DNA of 64,000 nucleotides from JAOZTV01 sp965371805 (GTDB taxonomy: Bacteria > Acidobacteriota > Aminicenantia > UBA2199), in the NCBI GenBank assembly GCA_965371805.1, contig CBDUZW010000006.1, positions 1 to 64,000 on the forward strand, written 5' to 3'. The number at the start of each line of letters is the position of its first letter. Within the stretch, counting starts at the first letter, position 1. The notes below the pieces were generated by a model. It was not told the origin of the DNA. It saw only the letters and a list, made by a program, of their open reading frames with translations, and ran no database searches. Of the stretch, positions 43,544 to 52,983 are shown in pieces. The translations under genes and the position numbers were made by a program.

Positions 43544-45007
43544 CTAATTAAATGAAGGAAGTTTAGGAAGTTTTATTGACTTTGTGTCAAAAAAAGCTGA
43601 AAGCTGGATTTTTAGATCATCAAATTTTTGTAAATGATCAGCATACTCCTCTTTAAGTTTTTCAATTTTTATAACCACCTTATTATATTCATCTTTGACG
43701 TTGCTTGTTCCTCTCTCAACGGCAACTCCCATATCACCTTTTAGAGTTTTTATTCCCTTTTCAGCAGCTATGATATATTCATCTTTTAATACTATTAAAC
43801 GTTCAAGTGTTTTTTCAAACTCATTTTTAATTGATTCAGTAGTTTTAATGACGTAACCTGAATAGGATTGTGTCAGCTCAGTTATAATGGATTTAACCGG
43901 GACTATGTTTTTTACTCTGTATACATTTGAACCTGCAAAGGCATATCCATTATCCATATCACCCATTCGTGCAAAATTAAGAGCTTCTGAAATACAGTAA
44001 TTTGCCTTCCCTGCTTTGCAATGCTCCAGGCACTTCCATGAACACCTGAATTTCTGTTTTATACCGGAGTTTGCTCTTCTTATAAAATCATTTACTAAAG
44101 CCCGACCTGGTAAACCCACGGGGCTTTTTATTATTTGAATATCTTCTTTCTTACTATTTACATAAATATTTTTGAATTTCTGATCTACTTCACACTCATC
44201 GGTTGCAACAAATCTTGTTCCCATCTGTACACCTTTTGCACCAAGTTTAATAAATTTAAATATGTCGTCACCGGTAAAAATCCCACCGGCAGCAATAACA
44301 GGAATAGATTTTGACCTTTTTTGTTCATAAGCTGATATTGCTTCTACAACTCCGGGTATGATTTGTTCAAGTTGAAAATCAGGATGAAATATCTGCTCTT
44401 CTGAAAACCCAAGATGTCCTCCTGCCTTTGGCCCTTCAACTACAACAGCATCTGGTACCCTGTCATAGTTCTTGTCCCAGAATCTAAATATTAATGCAGC
44501 TGCTCTTGCTGAACTTACAATTGGAACAATTTTTATATTTGATTCTTTTATCTTATCAATTGGAATGCCTTTTATTGGAAGACCTGCTCCGAGAAAGACA
44601 ATATCTGCTTTTTCCTCAATTGAGACTGAAAGGAGGTCTAAAAAATCATTAGCAGCTACCATTATATTTACACCAATGGCTCCTTTGGTTAATTTTCGAG
44701 CTTTCCTTATCTCATTTCTGAGAGCCCTTATATTTGCCTGTTTACCGTTCTGGTAATAATCTTCTTCACCCATTCCAATTGCATTGGCAGCTATTACGCC
44801 AATACCACCTTCGTTAGCAACTGCAGATGCTAAACCTGAAAGGGATATTCTTACTCCCATCCCTCCCTGGATTATAGGGGTTTTTATAGTTAGATCGCCT
44901 ATTTGCAATTCAGGCATTGTTATTTTTTTTGGAAAATATTTAGACAGATCGATTTTTGGAAAATCTATTTTAGGCATTTTAAAATTAAGTTTTAACTTAA
45001 TATCCAT
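43544..45007 (-). CDS. FMN-dependent nitronate monooxygenase/enoyl-reductase-like protein with extended tails
   Basis: 487 aa, ribosome site AAGGAG. The core (about 33-390) is a TIM barrel of the NMO/FabK group: PIIQGGMGVRISLSGLASAV, GAIGVNIMVA, VVEGPKAGGHLGF with the conserved His, VIAAGGIFTGDDI and GAKGVQMGTRFVATDE. A four-Cys block (CSWKCLEHCKAGKANYC, about 322-338) could bind a metal. Unusual parts: a Lys/Pro-rich N-terminus (MPKIDFPKIDLSKYFPKK), a coiled-coil C-terminal ~90 residues and an end KLPKLPSFN that echoes the N-terminus. Confidence 0.82.
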   Translation of the reverse strand: MDIKLKLNFKMPKIDFPKIDLSKYFPKKITMPELQIGDLTIKTPIIQGGMGVRISLSGLASAVANEGGIGVIAANAIGMGEEDYYQNGKQANIRALRNEIRKARKLTKGAIGVNIMVAANDFLDLLSVSIEEKADIVFLGAGLPIKGIPIDKIKESNIKIVPIVSSARAAALIFRFWDKNYDRVPDAVVVEGPKAGGHLGFSEEQIFHPDFQLEQIIPGVVEAISAYEQKRSKSIPVIAAGGIFTGDDIFKFIKLGAKGVQMGTRFVATDECEVDQKFKNIYVNSKKEDIQIIKSPVGLPGRALVNDFIRRANSGIKQKFRCSWKCLEHCKAGKANYCISEALNFARMGDMDNGYAFAGSNVYRVKNIVPVKSIITELTQSYSGYVIKTTESIKNEFEKTLERLIVLKDEYIIAAEKGIKTLKGDMGVAVERGTSNVKDEYNKVVIKIEKLKEEYADHLQKFDDLKIQLSAFFDTKSIKLPKLPSFN

Positions 45008-45183
45008 AATTTCTCTCCTTACTTACTACTTTAAGCACTTATTATAATATTAATTGAAGTTTTAATCAAACAAACTCAGTTTAATTTTTTTATTTCTATA
45101 TCAATATTTACTGTTGAATAATATTTTTTAATTTGTTACAATGCAAACTATAAATCATTTTGAACAGAGAGGTGTTTTTAAAT

Positions 45184-47451
45184 ATGGATGATATACAGAA
45201 TTATTCTACAAAAAATATAGTTTCTCTTTTGGATAAAGTTTCAGATGTAATAATAATCTCAAAAGCAGCTAAAAACTTCTGGGTAAACAGGTCATTTTGT
45301 AAACTTTTTGGTTTTTCAAAGGAAGAAGCTAAAGGAAAAGGGCCTGAACTTATATTAGCCCCGGAAGAGTTGCCCAAAATGATTGGTTACTATAAAAAAC
45401 GATTGGCTGGGGATAATCCTCTTTTTAAATATGAAACTATTGCATACAGTAAGGATAAAAAGAAAATATTCATAGAGGTTACTACTAAATTCATTGAATT
45501 GGATAATGAGGATGTTGATCTAATAGAAATACATGACATAACAAACAAGAGAAAAATGTTTGACAGTTTAATTGCAAGTGAAAATATTTATCAATACTCA
45601 TTGGATAATACACCTGTTCCGGTAATCATTCATACGGATGGGAAAATTGTATATGTAAATGCTGCAACATTGAAGCTTCTTGGATTAGAGGATGATAAAA
45701 CCATAATTTTTAAAAGTGTTCTTGATTTTGTCCATCCGGATCATAAGAGACAGGCAATAAACAGAACTGAAAAAATGAGAAAGTCTGGTGAACTTTCGGG
45801 AGTTGAACTTGAACGATTTTTGCTTCCTGACGGTCGAACCATTGATGTTGAAGTATTTGCTTTTCCGGTAAATTTTAGAGGTAAACTCTCTTATCAGGTG
45901 TATTTTACAGATATCACAAATAGATTAAAACATGAACAGGCATTAAGGAATAGTGAAAAAAGATTCAGATTTCTGTTTGAGAATTTGCCGATAGGGATAT
46001 TTATATATGATAAAAATTTTTTATGTATAGATGCAAATAAAACTATTGAAAAGATCATAGACGCAGAAAGGGATAAAATTATAGGAATTAATGTATTAGA
46101 ATTAGAGGATAAATCTTTTATTAATGAGATAAAAAAAACAGCAGAAGGAGTTGCCGGTTTTTTTGAAGGAAAATATAAAACAACAGCTTCCAGGAAAGTG
46201 ATCTGGGTTAGTGTAAACACTGCGCCTATTCTCGAAAGTAATGGGGCGTTTGATGGGGGGATGGCACTTTTCACAGACATTTCAAAACATAAAGAGTTGG
46301 AAGCACAATTTATTCAGGCTCAAAAACTTGAGGCAATAGGAAGGCTTACCGGCGGGATTGCTCACGATTTCAATAATATTCTTACCGTTATAAAAGGATA
46401 TTCTGATTTGGTTTTAAAAAAGACAAAAACAGAAGATAAGAATTATAAGAGGATTGAGGAAATTAAAAAAGCTGGTGATAGAGCGTCAGATTTTATACAG
46501 CAGTTAATGGCATTTTCACGAAAACAGATTGTTAAGGCTGATGTTTTAAATATTCCTGAAGTTGTTTATGAGCTGAAAGGAATGATATCACGTCTTATTG
46601 GTGAAGAAGTGAAGTTTCAGATAGTAGTAAAAGGAAAAGTAGGAGAGGTTTTTGCTGACAAATCTCAATTGAACCAGGTGATTTTAAATTTACTGGTTAA
46701 TGCAAAGGATGCTCTTGATGATAAGGATATTCCAGATTTTGAAAAAAACATAATGATTGAAATTGGAGAAGTATTTCTTGATGAGGAATTTGTAACAAAA
46801 AATCCTGGCAGTAGAGTTGGACGAAATGTATCACTTTCGGTTATGGATAATGGCACAGGTATGGAGCCGGATATTATTGACAAAATATTTGAGCCATTTT
46901 ATACAACAAAGCAAAAAGGTAAAGGGACTGGACTGGGCTTATCAACTGTTTATGGGATAGTTAAACAAAATAGAGGATATATATATGCGAAAAGTGAACC
47001 AGGGAGTTGGACAATTTTCACGACATTGTGGCCAGTTGAAGAAAAAAAAAGAGATAAAGTCGAAATTAAAAAAAAAAGGAATACTATTCCTATAAAAAAA
47101 TTAAGAGTCCTGGTTGTTGAAGATGATAAGAGTGTAAGGCATTATATAACTGAAACCTTAAGGGAAAATGGATTTATTGTTTGCGAGGCGGAAAATGGTG
47201 TCCTGGCTCTGGAGAAGATCAGAGAGAAAGGTGCTGCAATTGATTGTGTATTAAGCGATATTGTAATGCCGGCAATGGATGGCGAAAGACTAGCAAAAAT
47301 AGTTAGAGATAAATATCCCAAAAAAAAAATAATTCTTATGTCCGGATATACTGCATCTGAATCTTTGTTAAATAAGATTAAAGAGAAAGATTATGTTTTT
47401 ATAAGGAAACCATTTGTCATTGAGGATCTTATAGACTTGATTAGCTCATAG
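45184..47451 (+). CDS. Hybrid histidine kinase: three PAS domains, kinase core, receiver
   Basis: 755 aa from ATG 45184 (AGAGGTG upstream) rather than the TTG 24 bases earlier. Three PAS domains lie at about 5-125, 140-250 and 255-375. The HisKA phospho-acceptor is in GGIAHDFNNILTVIKGYSDL (His about 393); ATP-lid motifs DNGTGM, FEPFYTTKQKGKGTGLGLST follow. The C-terminal receiver (about 640-755) has Asp in CVLSDIVMPAMDG and Lys in IRKPF. No transmembrane segment: a cytoplasmic sensor. It stands alone, with no separate response regulator beside it. Confidence 0.92.
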   Translation: MDDIQNYSTKNIVSLLDKVSDVIIISKAAKNFWVNRSFCKLFGFSKEEAKGKGPELILAPEELPKMIGYYKKRLAGDNPLFKYETIAYSKDKKKIFIEVTTKFIELDNEDVDLIEIHDITNKRKMFDSLIASENIYQYSLDNTPVPVIIHTDGKIVYVNAATLKLLGLEDDKTIIFKSVLDFVHPDHKRQAINRTEKMRKSGELSGVELERFLLPDGRTIDVEVFAFPVNFRGKLSYQVYFTDITNRLKHEQALRNSEKRFRFLFENLPIGIFIYDKNFLCIDANKTIEKIIDAERDKIIGINVLELEDKSFINEIKKTAEGVAGFFEGKYKTTASRKVIWVSVNTAPILESNGAFDGGMALFTDISKHKELEAQFIQAQKLEAIGRLTGGIAHDFNNILTVIKGYSDLVLKKTKTEDKNYKRIEEIKKAGDRASDFIQQLMAFSRKQIVKADVLNIPEVVYELKGMISRLIGEEVKFQIVVKGKVGEVFADKSQLNQVILNLLVNAKDALDDKDIPDFEKNIMIEIGEVFLDEEFVTKNPGSRVGRNVSLSVMDNGTGMEPDIIDKIFEPFYTTKQKGKGTGLGLSTVYGIVKQNRGYIYAKSEPGSWTIFTTLWPVEEKKRDKVEIKKKRNTIPIKKLRVLVVEDDKSVRHYITETLRENGFIVCEAENGVLALEKIREKGAAIDCVLSDIVMPAMDGERLAKIVRDKYPKKKIILMSGYTASESLLNKIKEKDYVFIRKPFVIEDLIDLISS

Positions 47452-47499
47452 AGCAGATTTTGTAATTGAAGTATTCTCGCTTCAATGCAAAAAAAAATG

Positions 47500-47528
47500 T
47501 TGACAAAGTTTTTGTTTTTGTATACAAT
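47500..47528 (+). promoter_or_regulatory. Promoter of the reverse rubrerythrin gene
   Basis: TTGACA (47500-47505), a 17-base spacer, TACAAT (47523-47528): a near-perfect sigma-70 promoter 41 bases before the start codon. A 7-bp inverted repeat (attgaag/cttcaat, 47465-47486) lies just upstream. Confidence 0.7.
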
Positions 47529-47539
47529 CCAAACACAAG

Positions 47540-47557
47540 TAATAATAATTACTATTA
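47540..47557 (+). promoter_or_regulatory. PerR/Fur-box-like palindrome
   Basis: TAATAATAATTACTATTA pairs at 8 of 9 positions. It resembles the TTATAAT-ATTATAA core of PerR boxes and sits between the transcription start and the ribosome site of a peroxide-defence gene, where a repressor would act. AT-rich sequence makes chance similarity a real possibility. Confidence 0.45.
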
Positions 47558-47569
47558 ATAGGAGGCGTT

Positions 47570-48121
47570 ATGAAAAAATGGGTATGTGAAGTATGTGGTC
47601 ATGTGCATGAGGGAGATAATCCACCAGAGAAATGTCCTGAGTGTGGCGTAGGTTCAGAAAAATTTAAAGAACAGTCAGGCGGTCTTGGAGATCTCGTTTT
47701 TGCTGATGAACATAAGATTGGCGTTGCAAAAGGAGTTGATGAAAAAGTTATTGAAGGGCTTAGAGCAAACTTCAATGGTGAATGTATGGAAGTTGGTATG
47801 TATCTTGCAATGAGCAGACAGGCTGACAGGGAAGGATATCCTGAAATAGCTGAGGCTTATAAGAGATATGCTTATGAAGAAGCTGATCATGCTTCAAGAT
47901 TTGCTGAATTACTTGGTGAAGTTCTTGTTGCTGATACGAAAAAGAACCTTGAAGCAAGAGTTATGGCTGAACATGGAGCTACACAAGGTAAAAAAGATCT
48001 TGCTACACTTGCGAAAAAACTCAACTATGATGCAATTCATGATACAGTTCATGAAATGTGTAAAGATGAGGCAAGACATGGTAAAGGTTTTGCCGGTCTT
48101 TTAAAAAGATATTTTGGATAA
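47570..48121 (+). CDS. Reverse rubrerythrin (N-terminal rubredoxin domain)
   Basis: 183 aa with AGGAGG before the ATG. The rubredoxin [Fe(SCys)4] site is at the N-terminus (CEVCGHVHEGD...EKCPECG, residues 5-27), and the diiron four-helix bundle follows with E-x-x-H motifs in YEEADHASRF and CKDEARHGKG. In classical rubrerythrin the order is opposite, hence reverse rubrerythrin. It reduces hydrogen peroxide (and in clostridia also oxygen) with NADH via other redox proteins. Monocistronic: own promoter and a hairpin behind. Confidence 0.93.
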   Translation: MKKWVCEVCGHVHEGDNPPEKCPECGVGSEKFKEQSGGLGDLVFADEHKIGVAKGVDEKVIEGLRANFNGECMEVGMYLAMSRQADREGYPEIAEAYKRYAYEEADHASRFAELLGEVLVADTKKNLEARVMAEHGATQGKKDLATLAKKLNYDAIHDTVHEMCKDEARHGKGFAGLLKRYFG

Positions 48122-48143
48122 AGCTGTATCTATCTAAATGAAA

Positions 48144-48163
48144 AGGGCGGGATTTCCCGCCCT
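48144..48163 (+). terminator. Hairpin after the rubrerythrin gene
   Basis: agggcggg-attt-cccgccct: perfect 8-bp GC-rich stem 22 bases after the stop codon. No T run follows, so termination is inferred from position and stem strength. Confidence 0.65.
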
Positions 48164-48275
48164 ACTAAATTCGAAATAAAACGCTATGTCCTACAAAAGT
48201 CAGTTTTAATTGTTAAAAAAAATATTTTTATTGTTTTAGTTTTTTTTTTATGATACTATTTTTTATAGTTTAATG

Positions 48276-48299
48276 ACTTCAGTGATATTTTGCTGAAGT
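48276..48299 (+). repeat. Inverted repeat in the nqrA leader
   Basis: acttcag and ctgaagt form a perfect 7-bp stem with a 10-base loop, ending 23 bases before the nqrA start. It may be an operator or a leader hairpin; nothing else in the 201-base gap was recognised apart from the rubrerythrin terminator. Confidence 0.35.
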
Positions 48300-48322
48300 T
48301 AAATTAAAAATAGGATTTTGAT

Positions 48323-49672
48323 ATGGCATTATGGAAAATTAAAAAAGGCTTGAATGTCCCTATTAAAGGTGCTCCGGAACAGTTTATAAGTGAAGAAAAA
48401 AATGTAAGCAGGGTTGCACTTGTAGGTTATGATTATATTGGGATGAAACCTACTATGCTTGTTGCTGTTGGGGATAGGGTTAAAAAGGGACAGGTTGTTT
48501 TTACTGACAAAAAAATGGAGGGTGTTAAGTACACAGCTCCTGGAAGTGGGAAGATTGTAGAGATCAACAGGGGAAAAAAAAGGGTTTTTGAATCTATAGT
48601 TATTGAATTGGATGGTGAGGATGAAGTTTTGTTCACGTCCTACTCAGAAGATGAGATAAAAAACCTGAGCAGAGAAAAAGTAGTTGAACAATTGCTTATC
48701 TCTGGAGTTTGGACAGCCTTACGTTCAAGACCCTTTGGGAAGGTTGCAGGACCACAAGATATTCCCAACTCGATATTTGTGACAGCAATTGATACTGAAC
48801 CGCACGCTCCATCCGTTCCAGTCACTCTTGAAGGCAAAAAAGAAACTTTCCAATTAGGTCTTGATATCCTTTCAAAGCTTACAGAAGGGACTGTATTTGT
48901 TTGTAAAAAACCAGATGCGGCGATTCCTGTCCCATTGACGGACAAATTATCTGTTGAAGAGTTTTCAGGACCACATCCGGCAGGTTTGCCCGGGACTCAT
49001 ATTCATTTTATTGATCCCATTTCAAGGTCGAAAAATGTATGGCATATTGATGCACAGGATGTCGTTGCTATTGGGTCACTTTTTTCTACCGGTAAGATAT
49101 TTGTAGAAAGAGTTATATCAATTTCGGGACCATCTGTAAAGAATCCAAGATTAGTAAAAACAAGGATTGGCGCTTATCTTCCTGAGATTCTTGAAAATGA
49201 ATTAATAGAGGCTGATAACAGGGTCCTGTCCGGTTCGGTTTTATCTGGAAGAGGTGCATTTGGAAATGTTAAATATCTTGGAAGGTTCCATAAACAGATT
49301 TCTGTTCTCAAAGAGGGTACAGAAAGGGTCTTTTTTGGTTGGGTAAGTCTTGGACTATCACTTTTTTCAGTTAAGAATATTGTTATTTCAAAATTGTTTG
49401 GAAAGAAAGAGTTTAATTTTAGTACAGCCTTGAATGGAGGGCCAAGAGCAATGGTTCCAGTAGGTTCATATGAAAAAGTTATGCCTTTGGACATTCTCCC
49501 TATATTCTTATTGCGATCTTTACTGGTAAAAGATATTGAGGAAGCTGAAAAACTTGGTGCTCTTGAGCTTATTGAGGAAGATCTGGCTTTATGTTCCTTT
49601 GTCTCTTCTACAAAGAGAGAATATGGAGAAGTTTTAAGAGAAAATTTAACTATAATAGAGAAGGAAGGATAA
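48323..49672 (+). CDS. nqrA: Na+-translocating NADH:quinone reductase subunit A
   Basis: 449 aa. The start WKIKKGLNVPIKGAPEQ and GYDYIGMKPTMLVAVGDRVK are typical, as are RPFGKVAGPQDIPNSIFVTA and GPHPAGLPGTHIHFIDP. A soluble cytoplasmic subunit that caps the membrane complex. First gene of nqrABCDEF; its TAA overlaps the nqrB ATG (TAATG). The start has only a weak AGGA site at a long distance. Confidence 0.95.
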   Translation: MALWKIKKGLNVPIKGAPEQFISEEKNVSRVALVGYDYIGMKPTMLVAVGDRVKKGQVVFTDKKMEGVKYTAPGSGKIVEINRGKKRVFESIVIELDGEDEVLFTSYSEDEIKNLSREKVVEQLLISGVWTALRSRPFGKVAGPQDIPNSIFVTAIDTEPHAPSVPVTLEGKKETFQLGLDILSKLTEGTVFVCKKPDAAIPVPLTDKLSVEEFSGPHPAGLPGTHIHFIDPISRSKNVWHIDAQDVVAIGSLFSTGKIFVERVISISGPSVKNPRLVKTRIGAYLPEILENELIEADNRVLSGSVLSGRGAFGNVKYLGRFHKQISVLKEGTERVFFGWVSLGLSLFSVKNIVISKLFGKKEFNFSTALNGGPRAMVPVGSYEKVMPLDILPIFLLRSLLVKDIEEAEKLGALELIEEDLALCSFVSSTKREYGEVLRENLTIIEKEG

Positions 49673-50895
49673 TGAAATTTCTAAGAAAATTCCTTGATAA
49701 TCAGGAAAAGCACTTTGAAGGGAAGGGGAAACTAAAGAGTTTATACCCTCTATTTGAAGCTATTGACACCCTATTATATACTCCTGGAAAAGTAACAAAA
49801 GGAGCTTCGCATATTAGGGATGTTTTGGATTTAAAACGCATGATGACAATGGTCATATATGCATTATTGCCAACTGTTTTGTTTGGTCTTTATAATACTG
49901 GATATCAGGCAAATCTACTGATAGAACAACTGGGTGGAATTGCAAAACCGGAAGTATTACAGCAGGCAACAGCAATATGGCAGGGTAAACTGGTTCATAC
50001 ACTTGGAATTGGTTTTGATCCTGGAAATATTTTTGGTAATATTCTGCATGGATTAATATACTTTCTACCTATTTATATTGTTACCTTAGCAGCTGGTGGA
50101 TTCTGGGAAGTGCTGTTTGCTGTAATTAGAAAGCATGAAATAAATGAAGGTTTTTTTGTAACCTCAATGTTATTCCCTCTGATCTTATCACCAACAATCC
50201 CTTTATGGCAGGTTGCTCTCGGAATTTCCTTTGGTGTTGTGATAGGAAAAGAGGTCTTTGGTGGAGTTGGGATGAATATATTAAACCCGGCTTTAACAGC
50301 AAGGGCATTTTTGTTTTTTGCATATCCTATAAATATATCCGGGGATGCAGTATGGGTTGCAGTAGATGGTGCAACTAAGGCTACACCTCTCTCAGAACTT
50401 GCAGTAGGTAAAACGGTCTCAACATGGGACTCATTTATTGGACTTATTCCCGGTTCACTGGGCGAGACTTCAACTTTAGCAATCCTGATTGGTGCTGTTG
50501 TCTTAATAGTTTCAGGTTTAGGTTCCTGGAGAATAATGGTAAGTATTGTAGCGGGAATGGCTGGCCTTTCGCTGTGCTTTAATTTGTTTGTTGAGAGTGC
50601 CACAAATCCTATGTTCGCCGTTACACCTGTACAACATTTTGTTCTCGGCGGATTTGCTTTTGGTCTGGTTTTCATGGCTACAGATCCTGTTTCTGCTGCG
50701 ATGACAAAGCCGGGTATGTATCTATATGGTGCTCTTATTGGCGTATTAGTTGTGTTGGTAAGGGTTATAAACCCTGCATTTCCCGAAGGAATGATGCTTG
50801 CTATATTATTCGGGAATGTTTTTGCACCACTTTTTGACAAAATATTTATTAATGCAAATATAAAGAGGAGGTTACTCCGAAATGGCAGTAGATAG
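49672..50895 (+). CDS. nqrB: Na+-NQR subunit B (covalent FMN, ion channel subunit)
   Basis: 407 aa from the ATG at 49672 (GAAGGA upstream, overlapping the nqrA stop); an open frame extends further upstream inside nqrA and is not used. About ten membrane segments. The FMN attachment Thr lies in VDGATKATPLSEL (D-G-A-T, where the family has S/D-G-A-T). VGKEVFGGVGMNILNPALTARAF style sequence and ATDPVSAAMTKPG are characteristic. Overlaps nqrC by 14 bases. Confidence 0.95.
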   Translation: MKFLRKFLDNQEKHFEGKGKLKSLYPLFEAIDTLLYTPGKVTKGASHIRDVLDLKRMMTMVIYALLPTVLFGLYNTGYQANLLIEQLGGIAKPEVLQQATAIWQGKLVHTLGIGFDPGNIFGNILHGLIYFLPIYIVTLAAGGFWEVLFAVIRKHEINEGFFVTSMLFPLILSPTIPLWQVALGISFGVVIGKEVFGGVGMNILNPALTARAFLFFAYPINISGDAVWVAVDGATKATPLSELAVGKTVSTWDSFIGLIPGSLGETSTLAILIGAVVLIVSGLGSWRIMVSIVAGMAGLSLCFNLFVESATNPMFAVTPVQHFVLGGFAFGLVFMATDPVSAAMTKPGMYLYGALIGVLVVLVRVINPAFPEGMMLAILFGNVFAPLFDKIFINANIKRRLLRNGSR

Positions 50896-51730
50896 TATAA
50901 AGAAAACAATAGGGGTTGCCCTTGGTGTTTGTCTTGTCTCTTCTATTCTTGTAACAGGAATTTACACTGTTCTCAGGCCCATTCAGGTTGAGAATAGGAA
51001 AATAGATAAGTTGAAGAATATTCTAAAGGCAGGCGGGGTAGAGATCACAGATGGGAAAAGCATCGAAGATCTATTTAAAGAGCGTATAGAGGCGCAGATA
51101 GTTGATTTAAAAAAAGGTGAGGTAAAAAAAGATTTTCTAGAGAAGGAAGAAATTCTTAAACCTGATAAATTTGATATAAAAAAAATTGCAAAAGATACGA
51201 ATTTTTCAAGCCTTATAGATGCTAAAAATGATATTGCTTCTATCAAACGCGTACCAAATTATGCAATAGTTTATCTGGTAAGAGATGAGAATAAAAATAT
51301 TACAAGGCGAATATTCCCTGTTTATGGAAAGGGACTATGGTCAACAATGTATGGATTAATTGCTTTTGATAAAAACCTGACAAAGATAGAAGGTTTTAAC
51401 TTCTATGAACATGGAGAAACTCCTGGTTTAGGTGGAGAAGTTGATAATCCTGATTGGAAAAAACAATGGCCTGGAAAGATTGCATTTAATTTTTCTGATA
51501 AAAATAATCCGTTAAAAATCGAAGTTATAAAATCTAAAGTGAATAAAAACACTCCGAATAAAGAGAGTAAAATTGATGGTCTTTCCGGTTCAACTCTAAC
51601 AACAAATGGTATAAATAGATTAATCCGTTTCTGGTTGGGAGATAATAATGAACCAGGTAATTGGGGCAAAGTTGGATATGGACCCTATATAAAAAAACTA
51701 TTAAGTATAAATAATGGAGGACAGGGCTGA
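50882..51730 (+). CDS. nqrC: Na+-NQR subunit C (covalent FMN)
   Basis: 282 aa. One N-terminal membrane helix (GVALGVCLVSSILVTGIYTV) and a periplasmic FMN-binding domain. The phosphoester-linked FMN site is the Thr of GLSGSTLTTNGINR near residue 238 (S-G-S-T, a variant of S-G-A-T). LWSTMYGLIAFD and EHGETPGLGGEV are family signatures. GGAGG precedes the ATG inside nqrB; the stop overlaps the nqrD start (TGATG). Confidence 0.95.
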   Translation: MAVDSIKKTIGVALGVCLVSSILVTGIYTVLRPIQVENRKIDKLKNILKAGGVEITDGKSIEDLFKERIEAQIVDLKKGEVKKDFLEKEEILKPDKFDIKKIAKDTNFSSLIDAKNDIASIKRVPNYAIVYLVRDENKNITRRIFPVYGKGLWSTMYGLIAFDKNLTKIEGFNFYEHGETPGLGGEVDNPDWKKQWPGKIAFNFSDKNNPLKIEVIKSKVNKNTPNKESKIDGLSGSTLTTNGINRLIRFWLGDNNEPGNWGKVGYGPYIKKLLSINNGGQG

Positions 51731-52356
51731 TGGCTAATGTAAATATTAAAAAAACCCTATTTGATCCTGTTTTTAATAATAATCCTATCACTCTTGGTGT
51801 CCTGGGTATTTGTTCAGCTCTTGCAGTAACTTCAAAGCTTGAAACATCTATTGTAATGTCACTGGCAGTTATATTTGTTCTTGCCTTTTCCAATCTTGCA
51901 GTTAGTGCAATTAGGAATCATATTCCCAGCAGTATCAGGATAATTGTGGAAATGACAATAATTGCCTCACTGGTAATTATTGCAGATCAATTTATCAAAG
52001 CTTTTGCCTTTGATGTCAGTAAGCAGCTATCTGTTTACGTTGGATTGATCATAACAAACTGTATCATTATGGGGAGAGCGGAAGCATTTGCTTTAAAGAA
52101 CACGCCATGGCCAAGTTTTGTTGATGGCATTGGTAATGGACTTGGATATGCGTTTGTATTGATAACAGTTGGATTTGTCCGGGAATTATTCGGAGCGGGG
52201 AAACTTCTCGGGTTTTCAGTTTTACCATTAGATACGGCTGGCGGTTGGTATGTACCTAATGGATTGTTATTACTTCCTGCAAGTGCTTTTTTCCTTATTG
52301 GGTTCATTATATGGATTCTTAGGGAGTTTAAAAAAGATCAGGTCGAAGAGGATTAG
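51730..52356 (+). CDS. nqrD: Na+-NQR subunit D
   Basis: 208 aa with six membrane segments. Signatures: NPITLGVLGICSALAVT with the conserved Cys that ligates the intramembrane iron centre shared with NqrE, RIIVEMTIIASLVI, and TNCIIMGRAEAFALKN with the second conserved Cys. Three bases separate it from nqrE. Confidence 0.95.
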   Translation: MANVNIKKTLFDPVFNNNPITLGVLGICSALAVTSKLETSIVMSLAVIFVLAFSNLAVSAIRNHIPSSIRIIVEMTIIASLVIIADQFIKAFAFDVSKQLSVYVGLIITNCIIMGRAEAFALKNTPWPSFVDGIGNGLGYAFVLITVGFVRELFGAGKLLGFSVLPLDTAGGWYVPNGLLLLPASAFFLIGFIIWILREFKKDQVEED

Positions 52357-52359
52357 AAA

Positions 52360-52971
52360 ATGATTGAACACTATTTAAGTCTTTTTATTAAATCAATTTT
52401 TATTGAAAATATGGCTCTCGCATTCTTTTTGGGAATGTGTACTTATCTTGCAGTTTCTAAGAAGGTTGATACTGCACTGGGTTTAGGAGTAGCGGTTGTA
52501 TTTGTGCAGACAATTACTGTACCTGTTAATAACCTTATTTATAATTATGTTCTTAAAGAGGGAGCATTGACATGGGCAGGATTGCCTGATATAGACCTGA
52601 CATTTATTGGGTTGATAGTTTATATTGGTGTAATAGCTGCTATGGTGCAGATATTAGAAATGGCATTGGATAAGTATGTCCCGAAACTATATAATGCATT
52701 GGGGATATTTTTGCCTTTGATTACTGTTAACTGTGCAATTCTTGGTGGCTCACTTCTGATGGTTGAAAGAAATTATAACTTTCCTGAGAGTGTTGTTTAT
52801 GGGTTTGGGTCAGGATTTGGCTGGGCACTTGCAATAATTGCACTTGCCGGAATCCGTGAAAAAATGAAATACAGTAATGTGCCAAATGGATTGAAGGGGC
52901 TTGGAATAACCTTCATAACTGTTGGTTTAATGGCACTTGCGTTTATGCTGTTTTCTGGAATTCAATTATAA
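52360..52971 (+). CDS. nqrE: Na+-NQR subunit E
   Basis: 203 aa, six membrane segments in inverted topology to NqrD. ENMALAFFLGMCTYLAVSKK and ITVNCAILGGSLLMVER hold the conserved Cys residues; YGFGSGFGWALAI follows. With NqrD it forms the ion/electron path through the membrane. Twelve bases before nqrF. Confidence 0.95.
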   Translation: MIEHYLSLFIKSIFIENMALAFFLGMCTYLAVSKKVDTALGLGVAVVFVQTITVPVNNLIYNYVLKEGALTWAGLPDIDLTFIGLIVYIGVIAAMVQILEMALDKYVPKLYNALGIFLPLITVNCAILGGSLLMVERNYNFPESVVYGFGSGFGWALAIIALAGIREKMKYSNVPNGLKGLGITFITVGLMALAFMLFSGIQL

Positions 52972-52983
52972 GAGGGTGAGAAA

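Noticed and set aside
50073..50909. 278-codon open frame antisense to nqrB
   Set aside because: A mirror of the nqrB coding frame; no ribosome site and no domain.
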